Positions 44,677-52,950 of a stretch of 64,000 nt of DNA are shown here, piece by piece (within the stretch, counting starts at the first letter, position 1; every line of letters starts with the position of its first letter). Made by a program: the position numbers and the translations under genes. Under the pieces are notes generated by a model that was not told where the DNA came from, ran no database searches, and saw only the letters and a program-made list of their open reading frames with translations. The stretch is taken from assembly GCF_000764225.1 (NCBI RefSeq), contig NZ_JQED01000029.1:124001-188000 (forward strand). Direction: 5' to 3'. This DNA comes from Colwellia psychrerythraea (GTDB taxonomy: Bacteria; Pseudomonadota; Gammaproteobacteria; Enterobacterales; Alteromonadaceae).

Positions 44677-46755
44677 CTACTCGGCTGACTTGCTCTTATA
44701 TTTTTCGAACCAAGCAAGAGTATGTTCAATTTTAGTGATCATTCTTGACGGTTTTCCCGCAATACCATGAGGTGAGCCAGGCACTTTGACTAACACAGTA
44801 TCAACTTTTTTTAATTTAAGCGCTTGATAGAACTGCTCCGTTTGCGCCATAGGTGTACGTAAATCTTCTTCACCCGTCATCAACATAGTCGGCGTCGTAA
44901 CATTACCGACTAATGACATTGGAGAACGTTTCCAATAGTGTTCAACGTGCTCCCAAGGCATTCCAGGAAATTGTGTCGGTATTTGCCCTAAACCACTGTC
45001 TGCCGTTAGCACTTTACTTAACCAGTTAATAACTGGCTTAACGACTACTGCAGCAGAAAAACGATCGGTTAAGCCAATCGCATAAGCCGTTGCAATACCA
45101 CCAGCAGAGCCGCCGGCAATAAACAAATTCTCTTCATCAATAAAGCCCAAAGCCAACATAGCATCGACACCAGAGTTATGATCAGCAAAGTCTTCTTTCG
45201 AGCTATATTTATACTTTAATAACATGGCAAAACGCTCACCGTAAGAACTACTACCGCGATGGTTATCATAAAAAACCACATAACCTTGGGCTGCAAAACG
45301 CTGAAGTTCAGCAGAAAAATGTGGGCCGTAAGCTAAATGTGGACCACCGTGGATCTCTAAAATAAGGGGATACTTTTTCTTAGGATCAAAGTTTGGTGGG
45401 GTAACATACCAACCTTGAATAGGCTCACCATCAAATGATGATTTATAATTAATTTCAGTAACTTTACCTAGGCTTTTATGCGCCAATAGGTCTTCATTTA
45501 ATTGTGTGAGTTTAACAAGCTTTTTACGCGTATTAATAACGGAAACATCTGCTGGGCGTGAACTACTGCCTTGGGTAAAGGCCATATAACCTTCACTTGA
45601 GGCAGTAAAACTACCACTGATATAAGGACGACCAATGCTACTTCCCACTAAGGTGTCCGTTAGGTCTTTTACTTTGCCTTTAGTGGAAATAGTTGCCAAT
45701 TTACGCTTACCAAAATCGTCATAACTTATGGCTAATAACGAGCTTGATAACCATTGTGGGTCTTGGATAGAGCGGTCAAAATCACTTGCAACCTCTGTCG
45801 ATTTGTTAGTCTTCCAATCCATAATATTTAACTTGGCATTACGGTAAGGATTCAAAGCATTAGAAGTCGTCAAAAAAGCAAGTTTTTTACCATTTTCAGA
45901 AAATACAGGATTAAACTCTTTACCCGGTGTCGAGGTTAACTGCGTTAGTTCACCATCATTAACCATCACTTTAAATAAATCACCTTCCAATGATTTATAT
46001 TCCCAATCTGAAATACGATTTGCTGAAAAAACTATCGCATCACTTGCCTTATTCCAAGCAAGTTTTCCTTTATGATGAAAGTCCCCATGGGTGACCTGAC
46101 GTGGAGTGCCTCCTTCACTTGGTAAAACAAAGATATGCTTGTAGCCAGGCTTGAGTAAGCCGCGACCATCTGCTTGATAATAGGCTTGGTCAATAACAAC
46201 GACAGGTTTTGACCATTTAGCGCCTTTAGGCTTTTTCGGCATCTTGGCAATAACCGTTCTTTTATCGGCAACAAGTTGTGTAAACGCCAGCCATTTTCCA
46301 TCTGGTGACCAGGTTAAACTGCTCACACCACCTTGCACTTGACTGACAAGAGCTGTGCGATTCTGTTTAAGATAATGCACGTGTATTTGATAACTTCCCG
46401 TTAAATTACTGACAAAAGCAATTTTTTCACCATCAGCTGACCAACGCGGTTGTGAATACTGTTTGTCATCAGAAAAAAGTGGCATCTGCTTTTTACTGTC
46501 AACATCAATCAACCATAGATTTTTGTTTTTTCCATCGGTCATAATATCGTTAGAGTTTCTGATATAAACAATTTTTTCGCCATCAGGAGATATTTGCGGA
46601 TCACTGGCATATTCCAATGAAAAAATATCTTTAGCTTCAAAGAGGTTGTTCGCCGTAGTACTAGCAGAGCTAGTATTTGCCGCTGTTATGAAGGGTGTCG
46701 CTAACACACTAACAGCCAAAGCTAATCGACAAGAAAAGCGAGAAAAAGAACGCAT
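44677..46755 (-). CDS. S9-family prolyl oligopeptidase-like serine peptidase, exported
   Basis: The 692-residue product has a signal peptide (MRSFSRFSCRLALAVSVLA, then TPFITAANT). A WD40-like beta-propeller follows (repeated ISPDGEKIVYIRNSN, WSADGEKIAFVSN, WSPDGKWLAFTQ), then an alpha/beta hydrolase domain with the nucleophile Ser550 in AGGSAGGIA, Asp in GEEDLRTPMAQ and His in GSPHGI. S9C-type enzymes remove dipeptides or acyl residues from peptides in the periplasm. The ATG at 46755 follows GGAG. A GntR-like operator 66 bases upstream ties it to the hydroxyproline genes. Confidence 0.92.
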   Translation of the reverse strand: MRSFSRFSCRLALAVSVLATPFITAANTSSASTTANNLFEAKDIFSLEYASDPQISPDGEKIVYIRNSNDIMTDGKNKNLWLIDVDSKKQMPLFSDDKQYSQPRWSADGEKIAFVSNLTGSYQIHVHYLKQNRTALVSQVQGGVSSLTWSPDGKWLAFTQLVADKRTVIAKMPKKPKGAKWSKPVVVIDQAYYQADGRGLLKPGYKHIFVLPSEGGTPRQVTHGDFHHKGKLAWNKASDAIVFSANRISDWEYKSLEGDLFKVMVNDGELTQLTSTPGKEFNPVFSENGKKLAFLTTSNALNPYRNAKLNIMDWKTNKSTEVASDFDRSIQDPQWLSSSLLAISYDDFGKRKLATISTKGKVKDLTDTLVGSSIGRPYISGSFTASSEGYMAFTQGSSSRPADVSVINTRKKLVKLTQLNEDLLAHKSLGKVTEINYKSSFDGEPIQGWYVTPPNFDPKKKYPLILEIHGGPHLAYGPHFSAELQRFAAQGYVVFYDNHRGSSSYGERFAMLLKYKYSSKEDFADHNSGVDAMLALGFIDEENLFIAGGSAGGIATAYAIGLTDRFSAAVVVKPVINWLSKVLTADSGLGQIPTQFPGMPWEHVEHYWKRSPMSLVGNVTTPTMLMTGEEDLRTPMAQTEQFYQALKLKKVDTVLVKVPGSPHGIAGKPSRMITKIEHTLAWFEKYKSKSAE

Positions 46756-46820
46756 TGGTTTACTCCAATATAAAAGTGAGCGTTGAAGTTGGCTCACCTA
46801 ATGAAAATTAACAAGTTATT

Positions 46821-46832
46821 ATTGTATACAAA
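46821..46832. promoter_or_regulatory. GntR-type operator before the S9 peptidase gene
   Basis: ATTGTATACAAA matches 11 of 12 bases of the palindromes at 24138 and 36296. It lies 66 bases before the peptidase start. Confidence 0.5.
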
Positions 46833-46997
46833 ATATTTTAAATTCACAGATCATTTACTGGCTTTTATCTTATATCTTGGTGAGTTAGTCGCAACTACTA
46901 TGTTAAATTTCTTAGTAGACAATTTTAATAGTTAACTTTTCACTGTGATACACTTCCTATATTTGCTTATCCAATATTTATTCCTCAAGGAAAATCT

Positions 46998-47477
46998 ATG
47001 AAAAAATTTATGCTGGCCGTTGGTTTTTCAACACTGCTTATGGGCTGCTCAGATAATGAAGTTGGTGATGTGTCATTAGGCATGTTTACGCTCAAAGATA
47101 TTAAACTCAATACCTTAGTTGACCCGATAGTACCCGGTGTTACTTGTCATATAGCAAGTGTTGAAGCAAATTTGAGTTTATCTGATCCTAGTGACAGCTC
47201 AATTTCTTGTCGTCAAACAGGAGAAATAACCGCAGCGATGGTAGCCCAAATAGATAAAAGTAAATCTGGCGAGGTCGTCTTTAAAAAGTCAAAAAGCATC
47301 TTTTTTAAAACCATGAAAGTAAGACGTATTTATGACGCGCAAAATCAAACGTTAATGTATTTATCTTACGCAACGAAAGAGACCTCAGGCAGTTTTAAGC
47401 ATAGTCTTTCTACCGTTCCTTTATGGGGAACTAAAGCCTATCCCCCTCCACAAATCACATTAAAAAATAACGGATAA
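46998..47477 (+). CDS. creA: CreA family lipoprotein
   Basis: The 159-residue product matches CreA: GDVSLGMFTLKDIKLNTLVDPIVPGVTCHIASVEANL, SDPSDSSISCRQTGEI, and KKSKSIFFKTMKVRRIYDAQNQTLMYLSYATK (cited in parts). The leader ends in LLMGC, so unlike the E. coli protein it looks lipid-anchored. Molecular function of CreA is unknown. A clear ribosome site (CAAGGAAAATCT) precedes the ATG. Confidence 0.9.
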   Translation: MKKFMLAVGFSTLLMGCSDNEVGDVSLGMFTLKDIKLNTLVDPIVPGVTCHIASVEANLSLSDPSDSSISCRQTGEITAAMVAQIDKSKSGEVVFKKSKSIFFKTMKVRRIYDAQNQTLMYLSYATKETSGSFKHSLSTVPLWGTKAYPPPQITLKNNG

Positions 47478-47508
47478 ATCCTCAATAACTAATGAGAAAA
47501 TTCAATCG

Positions 47509-47556
47509 TTCGGTGACTAGTTACTCCACATAATCATAGAGTATCTAGTCACCGAA
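47509..47556. repeat. Perfect 12-base inverted repeat after creA
   Basis: TTCGGTGACTAG and CTAGTCACCGAA are separated by 24 bases. It could terminate creA transcription, although no T-run follows, or mark the end of a mobile-element remnant. Confidence 0.6.
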
Positions 47557-47885
47557 CCAATCAATCGCTTCTTCGATGGGACTAAAGCGCTTTATGTAGC
47601 GTTATTCATTTGAACAATGGCTCAACCATTGCCGACTAAAATGTCTCACCTAAAGCGTTTTGCTTTTGATGGGTAAAATTCTTTATTGGAGCCAACTTAC
47701 CCGTTTTAATGTGCTTTTCACACGCTGACGTAGACGTGTTGAGTCACACACAGACAAGTTCACACTATTTGCACGACAGCTATTTATCACTTTCAAGTGA
47801 TAAAGTGTCAGCTTTTTTTACACAGTGTTCCCACACTTTTGTTGTTTGTTATTTAACCACCTAATAAATGAAGTAAAAATATAGT

Positions 47886-47901
47886 AGGTATGTAATTTGC
47901 T
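47886..47901 (+). promoter_or_regulatory. Candidate sigma-54 promoter of the PEP-CTERM gene
   Basis: The site AGGTATGTAATTTGCT has GG and GC at the exact ten-base spacing with a perfect -12 TTGCT; the -24 part is poor beyond GG. PEP-CTERM genes in other bacteria are controlled by the sigma-54 activator PrsR, which makes the match worth noting. Confidence 0.35.
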
Positions 47902-47938
47902 TCTTTAAAGCTTATGCCATAGGGACTAAAAGGAGTTT

Positions 47939-47959
47939 ATGGCTAAGTATACTTTTTAA
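47939..47959 (+). other. Six-codon mini-ORF with strong ribosome site
   Basis: AAAAGGAGTTT is followed by ATG and codons for MAKYTF, then TAA. It lies 62 bases before the PEP-CTERM start, inside the presumed leader. It could be a regulatory leader peptide or chance. Confidence 0.3.
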
Positions 47960-48021
47960 CAATAACGTGTGAATAATCTCTTTTGAATTTGTATATTGGG
48001 ATTGTTAATAAGGAATCAAAT

Positions 48022-48750
48022 ATGCGAACACTTACAAAGTTTACTAGCGCAGTGTTTATTGCACTTGCTAGCTTTTCCTATACAGCCAACGCCACTCTTA
48101 TTTTAGAGTGGAATAGCAACAGTTCCTCATCCAATGCCCCTGCTACTGGCGCATCAGCCAAAGCAACACTTAATTTTTTTGATGATATGGGGTTGGTTCG
48201 GATTGATATGGTGATCAGGAACACAACGGGTGAAATAGCTAGTTTTGGCGCTGGGGCAACAACGTCAAAACTGACCGGAATAGCGTTTGACTTGATCGAA
48301 CCCAACAGTGGACTGAACCAAGCTAACTTCACTGGTGGTACTTTTTTAACTACTATGATAATTGCTGCTGATGCTCAGCCATTTGGTACACTAGATTTCG
48401 CAGCCGCTGATAATAGTAATTACAACGGAGGGAACGCTAATGGTGCACTGCCTGAGGCAATGGAAGATTCTGTAAGCGTAAAAGTTGGCTTCAATGGCCT
48501 TACTGCGCTTCAAGTTGAGGCTGCGTTCAAGGCCGGATTTATGGATAATTCACTTAACTATGTAGCGCGCTTTCAGCAAGTCAATGCAGGGGCAGGCAGC
48601 GACAAACTTAACGGTGGAGATTGTTGTGGAAATGGTGGGGGAAATGGTGGTGGTCCTCCGACAGAAGTTCCTGAACCCAGTATGTTGTTTCTGCTTGGTG
48701 GCGCATTACTTGCCTTAAGCCTACGGCAAAAACGTCTTAACAATAATTGA
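48022..48750 (+). CDS. PEP-CTERM sorting-domain surface protein
   Basis: The 242-residue precursor has a signal peptide (MRTLTKFTSAVFIALASFS, YTANA) and a C-terminal PEP-CTERM tail: VPEPSMLFLLGGALLALSL with basic RQKR after it. Such tails are cut by an exosortase, which is not in this window. The body is Gly/Asn/Ala-rich, with a Gly-Gly-Asn run (about residues 195-212) before the tail. Ligand or role unknown, probably in the extracellular matrix. AAGGA precedes the ATG at 48022. Confidence 0.88.
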   Translation: MRTLTKFTSAVFIALASFSYTANATLILEWNSNSSSSNAPATGASAKATLNFFDDMGLVRIDMVIRNTTGEIASFGAGATTSKLTGIAFDLIEPNSGLNQANFTGGTFLTTMIIAADAQPFGTLDFAAADNSNYNGGNANGALPEAMEDSVSVKVGFNGLTALQVEAAFKAGFMDNSLNYVARFQQVNAGAGSDKLNGGDCCGNGGGNGGGPPTEVPEPSMLFLLGGALLALSLRQKRLNNN

Positions 48751-48763
48751 GATAATGACCAAT

Positions 48764-48793
48764 AAAAAGACACTGCTATGGCAGTGTCTTTTT
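48764..48793. terminator. Bidirectional terminator between PEP-CTERM and subtilisin genes
   Basis: AAAAAGACACTGC (48764-48776) and GCAGTGTCTTTTT (48781-48793) form a perfect 13-base stem with loop tatg. T-runs occur on both strands. Confidence 0.92.
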
Positions 48794-48828
48794 AATTTTT
48801 TATTAAGATTTAGTTCTGCTTAATTATT

Positions 48829-50643
48829 CTATTTACGGCCTTTTTTTCTTGCTTGCACATTGACTTGAATGCTGGTTTGTTTTTGGTTGCCAGCAGCATC
48901 AAATGCCTTTGTTAGAATAGTATGGTACCCCTTAGCCACTTTACGGGTATTCCAACTATAAGACAATGTTGATTCAGTCGTTTGCGTTTTTAACTGACCA
49001 TCAATATACAATTCAATTTTAGTTACCCCAGTGTTGTCTGTTGCGCTAACTTTAATCGCTTGATTACCGGTTATGTTACTGCCATTGACGAGGTTAGTGA
49101 TACTCACACTCGGCGCTATGGTGTCGGCAACATCAGCGATATTGTCTATTGTCAGCCAATACGTTGAAGAATTACCTTGATTGCCTGTTGCATCATACGC
49201 CTGTGCAGTGAAAGCGACATTGCCATCAGCAATATTAGTACTGTTAAAATTAGCGCTATAAGGCGCGACAGTATCGGTAGCAATTAATACACCATTGGCA
49301 TATAGGCTAACATAGCTCACCGCCATATTATCTTGTGCATTAGCGGTGATATTAAAGGTACCTTTTTGTACGCTATTTTCTGTTGGGGAGGTTATAGCAA
49401 CTGTTGGTGCTTGCTGATCGATAGTAGGCGTATTTTCTACCATGGCAACCGCAGCCGCAGCATCAACTCTGCCATGACCATAATAACGATTAAATACACC
49501 GCCATTTTTGGACTTATCTGCGCTAGCCTCTAAAATATTTTCAAGTTCATCATTACTAAGATTTAGATTAGCTGATTTTATTAGTGCTAAAGTTGCTGCC
49601 GTTGCAGGACTAGCAAAAGAAGTACCATTTACAGCACCGTATCCACCACTTTTGGTTGTGGTCCAAATCCCTGAACCCGGCGCAGAAACATCGACACAAT
49701 TTCCGTAATCTGACCAGCTGGCCTTATTATCTGAACTGTCTGTGGCTGATACTGTGATAATACTTGGATTATCTGTACAGTTAAGGTCTGCGCCACTGTT
49801 GCCTGCTGAAGCGACAACTAAGCCTCCCTTATTACGCATGTATTGTGCTGCATTTGTTACTGATGAGCTTGAACTTACTTTATAACTGATATTGGCAATG
49901 TCAGCGCCATTGTCGGCTGCCCAAGTTAGTCCATTAGCCACATCGCTCCAATAGGCATAACCTGAACTATCGTTAGTGATACGTATAGGCATAATTGAAG
50001 CATGCCAGGCGATAGAGGTTACGCCGTTATTATTATCGCTTATTGCCGCTACAACACCGGCAACCTTAGTACCGTGACCATAAATGTCACTAGTGTCGTT
50101 ATTGCGACTAACACTGTTCCAACCGGCAATCATATTGGCTGATAAATCAGTGTGATCACTATTAACACCTGTATCTAGAATAGCGACGACCACGCCATTA
50201 CCCTTTGCTGTTTCCCAAGCAGTAGGTAATTGCATCTTACTAAGATGCCAAGCATTGTTGTAATAGGTGTCGTTAGCTATGATTTCACTTGGTTCAACGA
50301 GTAAATCTACCTCAGCAAATTCAATGTTTGGGTTATTAGATAATGCTTTGACAATTGCTTGTTCTGCATTCGCTGGTACATTGATGATATGAGTGCGTAA
50401 TTGATTAAGTTTACCTTTTGAGCTTGCTTTATGCTTGCCCAAGATCTTTTTAAAGCTTTGCTCTGATAAACCCGGTTGTGGTTGTACTAAAATTTGACCT
50501 TTGGCAAAAGCTGCTGAATGTTCCGGAGGATTCGCTATAGCAAAACTGCTGAAAGTTAATGGTAATAATAACGAGCCTAGTGCAAAACTTTTGCATTTTA
50601 TTAGTGAGTTTATTTCGATTTGATTGTTACTAACGTACTTCAT
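48829..50643 (-). CDS. Secreted S8 subtilisin-like protease with Ig-like C-terminal repeats
   Basis: The 604-residue precursor has a long signal region ending SSFAIANPP, a propeptide-type segment (QILVQPQPGLSEQSFKKIL), and a subtilase domain. Catalytic residues are Asp157 (AILDTGVNSDHTDL), His190 (DIYGHGTKVAGVVAA) and Ser342 (NGTSFASPATAA). Two Ig-like repeats follow (APTVAITSPTENSVQ and APSVSITNLVNGSNITG). It probably degrades proteins outside the cell. The ATG at 50643 follows GGAG. A cyclic-di-GMP riboswitch lies in its leader. Confidence 0.93.
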   Translation of the reverse strand: MKYVSNNQIEINSLIKCKSFALGSLLLPLTFSSFAIANPPEHSAAFAKGQILVQPQPGLSEQSFKKILGKHKASSKGKLNQLRTHIINVPANAEQAIVKALSNNPNIEFAEVDLLVEPSEIIANDTYYNNAWHLSKMQLPTAWETAKGNGVVVAILDTGVNSDHTDLSANMIAGWNSVSRNNDTSDIYGHGTKVAGVVAAISDNNNGVTSIAWHASIMPIRITNDSSGYAYWSDVANGLTWAADNGADIANISYKVSSSSSVTNAAQYMRNKGGLVVASAGNSGADLNCTDNPSIITVSATDSSDNKASWSDYGNCVDVSAPGSGIWTTTKSGGYGAVNGTSFASPATAATLALIKSANLNLSNDELENILEASADKSKNGGVFNRYYGHGRVDAAAAVAMVENTPTIDQQAPTVAITSPTENSVQKGTFNITANAQDNMAVSYVSLYANGVLIATDTVAPYSANFNSTNIADGNVAFTAQAYDATGNQGNSSTYWLTIDNIADVADTIAPSVSITNLVNGSNITGNQAIKVSATDNTGVTKIELYIDGQLKTQTTESTLSYSWNTRKVAKGYHTILTKAFDAAGNQKQTSIQVNVQARKKGRK

Positions 50644-50670
50644 TTTGTGACTCCACAATGTGTGAAATCT
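50644..50670 (-). promoter_or_regulatory. Hairpin that can hide the protease ribosome site
   Basis: On the minus strand, directly before the start codon, TTGTG and CACAA flank GAGT, the core of the ribosome site. Folding would block translation, so this may be the output switch of the riboswitch upstream. Confidence 0.45.
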
Positions 50671-50737
50671 ACAGAAAACCTATTACTTCTTAGTGCCTGA
50701 CATTGCACATTATTATTGGCACAATAATGCTGGTAGT

Positions 50738-50812
50738 TGGCAGTTCCGCTGTCGTAGAATTATTCCCGTAGACCGGTGACTTTGCGCCACTTTCTTTCGA
50801 AAGTTTTGCTCT
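50738..50812 (-). promoter_or_regulatory. Cyclic-di-GMP class-I riboswitch (GEMM) of the subtilisin gene
   Basis: Read on the minus strand, the leader shows the GEMM-I landmarks in order: GCAAAAC, a TTCGAAAGAA loop region, GTGGCGCAAAGTCACCGG, then CTACGGGAAT...CTACG, and GACAGCGGAACTGCC, closely parallel to the Vibrio Vc2 aptamer (GCAAAC, TTCGAAAG, GACGCAAAGCCTCCGG, GTAGCGGGGTTACC). It lies about 95 bases before the protease start. A second hairpin (GCATTATTG with CAATAATAATG) lies between aptamer and gene. Confidence 0.85.
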
Positions 50813-51541
50813 TTTCAATTACAGCAGCTTAGTAATTTATATTATAAATGGCTAAGCAAATGGTCAGATTAGACTCAAGGCTAATCTGACCTGATTGTGC
50901 TGTTCGCCGCAATTCTAGTACATTCTTAAGAAGATATCCAAACAAAATCGATCAAAAAACAAACAAAAAATAACTTGTAATCATAAGCCATTCATTAACA
51001 TGAAAATAAGTTTTGAAAAAATTTTTACGTGTTCAGATGTGCTAACAAAATCTGTTTTTACTGATATCCGACTAGTTTTTGTACTTCGACATTAACCAAT
51101 GATGTAATATATGTTGGTAACCTTTTGCTAAACAGAAACTTATAAATTCATAAGCACAGTATCTAAATACATTGTATCCAGATAAGACTGGTGAAACCTT
51201 TTTTGATAAAGAAAATAATAAGCAATAACAGCAATCGCACTAATTTATTAATTATTTAAACTTTTTTAGAGTTAACAGGCATAGAGGCAAAACATTAATT
51301 GAAGAGAACGGTTTTTCAGGAGAATATTCTCAGTATAATTGCTCCTGCATGATCTAATAAGCTACTTCCTGTACCGTCCGCATTTTTTAAAAATGATACA
51401 CCCATGTCGAAATCAATAACACTTCACGCAAGCCTTTTAAAATAGTTTTTGGGGAGGGCATTATCCATTCGCAAACTAATAACATCACAAATTGAATGAA
51501 ATAAGCATAACTTGGTTAGCTCATTATTTTTAGCTACTTAT
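50813..51541. other. Non-coding gap between the riboswitch and the histidine kinase gene
   Basis: These 729 bases hold no gene of convincing length. The left part should carry the promoter of the riboswitch-protease transcript. The right part holds the diverged repeat copy at 51268-51461. Confidence 0.55.
51268..51461. repeat. Diverged second copy of the 34971 repeat core
   Basis: AGAGGCAAAACATTAATTGA, AATCAATAAC and GCCTTTTAAAA occur in the same order as in the core of the 34971-35240 element. Between them sits about 85 extra bases (including CTCCTGCATGATC and TACCGTCCGCA) absent from the first copy. The terminal inverted repeats are missing here. Confidence 0.65.
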
Positions 51542-52858
51542 TCAGTCCATAATCGCTTTAGGTAAGGTCACACTAAATTGGGCACCGTGTAACTCAGCTG
51601 AGTTTTCAATAGTGATCTCGCCGTGGTGCCACTCAATAATGCGTTTAACAATAGCAAGGCCCATGCCGTAGCCTTTCACTTTTTTCTCCGTGTTTTCTCC
51701 ACGAATGAAGGGTTTAAGCACTTGTTCCCTCTGCCCCACGGGGATGCCTGTACCGTTGTCAGCAACCGTTACAACAATATCATTGCCTTGCGTCATTATT
51801 TCAACCGCTATTTTACCTTTGCAATATTGATGGGCATTTTGTAATAAGTTACTCATTAAAATCATCAAATAAGAAAGATCGCCATTAACATATACAGCTT
51901 GCTCTGGAGCATGAAAAGTTAGTTGAACATCATCCTGACTTTTGTTTTTAATACAAGTTGCCGTCAGTGCAGTAAAGTCAACGGGCGCTTTGTTTATGGT
52001 AATTAAGGTTTGGTCTAACCGCGCATAGCTTAATAAGCTCTCTACCAAATCAACCATTTCATCTACATTATCACTAATGCGCTGCTCAAAACGTTTTCGC
52101 ATGATAGGGTCATCTTCTTCTTGGATGGTATCAATACCAAAACGGATACGGGCGAGCGGTGTACGTAAGTCATGAGAAACAGCACTACTGAGCAGTTTTA
52201 TATCAGTCACTAAATCATCAATACGCTGCGCCATGCGATTAAACTCTAATTCTAAATCACGAATATAGGAAATAGAGCCGACATCAATACGCTGGTTTAA
52301 ATTGCCCTCACCAAATGATTTGGCCGTTTGACGTAAGGTCATTAACCTCCTCATTAGCGGATAGAGCCAGAGCAACATCAGTAACAATACGGCGAGATAG
52401 AATAAACTGGTCAGTAAAATGGGTAAAAAAGAGTTATTTTGATGAATCGCTGTGGGCGGAGTTATTAACACCAAAAGTTCATCGGTGGCAGGCAGATAAA
52501 AGTGCATGGCAATACTATCATCAGTTTCAAGTAATAACGGCTGACCTGCCACTAACTCGCTGAGTAAAGCTTGTGGTAGCGGGAAGTTTTGTAACGGTTT
52601 TAAACGCAAGGACAATGGCCCTTCATTCGGCCATTGTTTGATAAATTCTTGACGATTATCAATACCAGAGAGTGCGATAGATAAGTGAGTACCTACTTGC
52701 TCTAACGTATCAACAACACTTTGCTGCCCATTAGTTTCTTGCGGTGATTGAGCAGCACTTTCGTTGAGGTATTGGTTATAAATACCATCGAACATCCAAC
52801 CTAAACCTATAGTTGCGATAAGTACCACTGCAACTAGTGAAAGTGTCAAATTGCGCAT
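51542..52858 (-). CDS. Sensor histidine kinase (RstB-like)
   Basis: A 438-residue membrane kinase: membrane segments near residues 5-25 and 145-170, a periplasmic sensor of about 120 residues, HAMP (TAKSFGEGNLNQRIDVG), HisKA with AVSHDLRTPLARIRFG, and the ATPase domain with NLLQNAHQYCKGK, DNGTGIP and GYGMGLAIVKRI. It pairs with the response regulator 92 bases upstream. The order MipA-DUF3019-regulator-kinase is seen in several marine gammaproteobacteria. Confidence 0.93.
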   Translation of the reverse strand: MRNLTLSLVAVVLIATIGLGWMFDGIYNQYLNESAAQSPQETNGQQSVVDTLEQVGTHLSIALSGIDNRQEFIKQWPNEGPLSLRLKPLQNFPLPQALLSELVAGQPLLLETDDSIAMHFYLPATDELLVLITPPTAIHQNNSFLPILLTSLFYLAVLLLMLLWLYPLMRRLMTLRQTAKSFGEGNLNQRIDVGSISYIRDLELEFNRMAQRIDDLVTDIKLLSSAVSHDLRTPLARIRFGIDTIQEEDDPIMRKRFEQRISDNVDEMVDLVESLLSYARLDQTLITINKAPVDFTALTATCIKNKSQDDVQLTFHAPEQAVYVNGDLSYLMILMSNLLQNAHQYCKGKIAVEIMTQGNDIVVTVADNGTGIPVGQREQVLKPFIRGENTEKKVKGYGMGLAIVKRIIEWHHGEITIENSAELHGAQFSVTLPKAIMD

Positions 52859-52950
52859 GAGTTAACCTATTTTATGTGAAGGAGCTAACGTTGAAGGCTT
52901 AAATTTCAAAGTGAACTTTTGTCAGTATTGAAGAGAGAATGGCGACGAGC

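Larger units (their letters stand above)
47478..48021. other. Long leader and gap before the PEP-CTERM gene
   Basis: This 544-base stretch has a perfect 12-base inverted repeat (47509-47520 with 47545-47556), a possible gene remnant on the minus strand around 47509-47780, a candidate sigma-54 site at 47886-47901 and a six-codon mini-ORF at 47939-47959. No full gene is seen. Confidence 0.5.

Noticed and set aside
51177..51190. ATTGTATCCAGA, resembling the GntR-type operator
   Set aside because: Only about half of the palindrome is kept and no gene starts within 300 bases.
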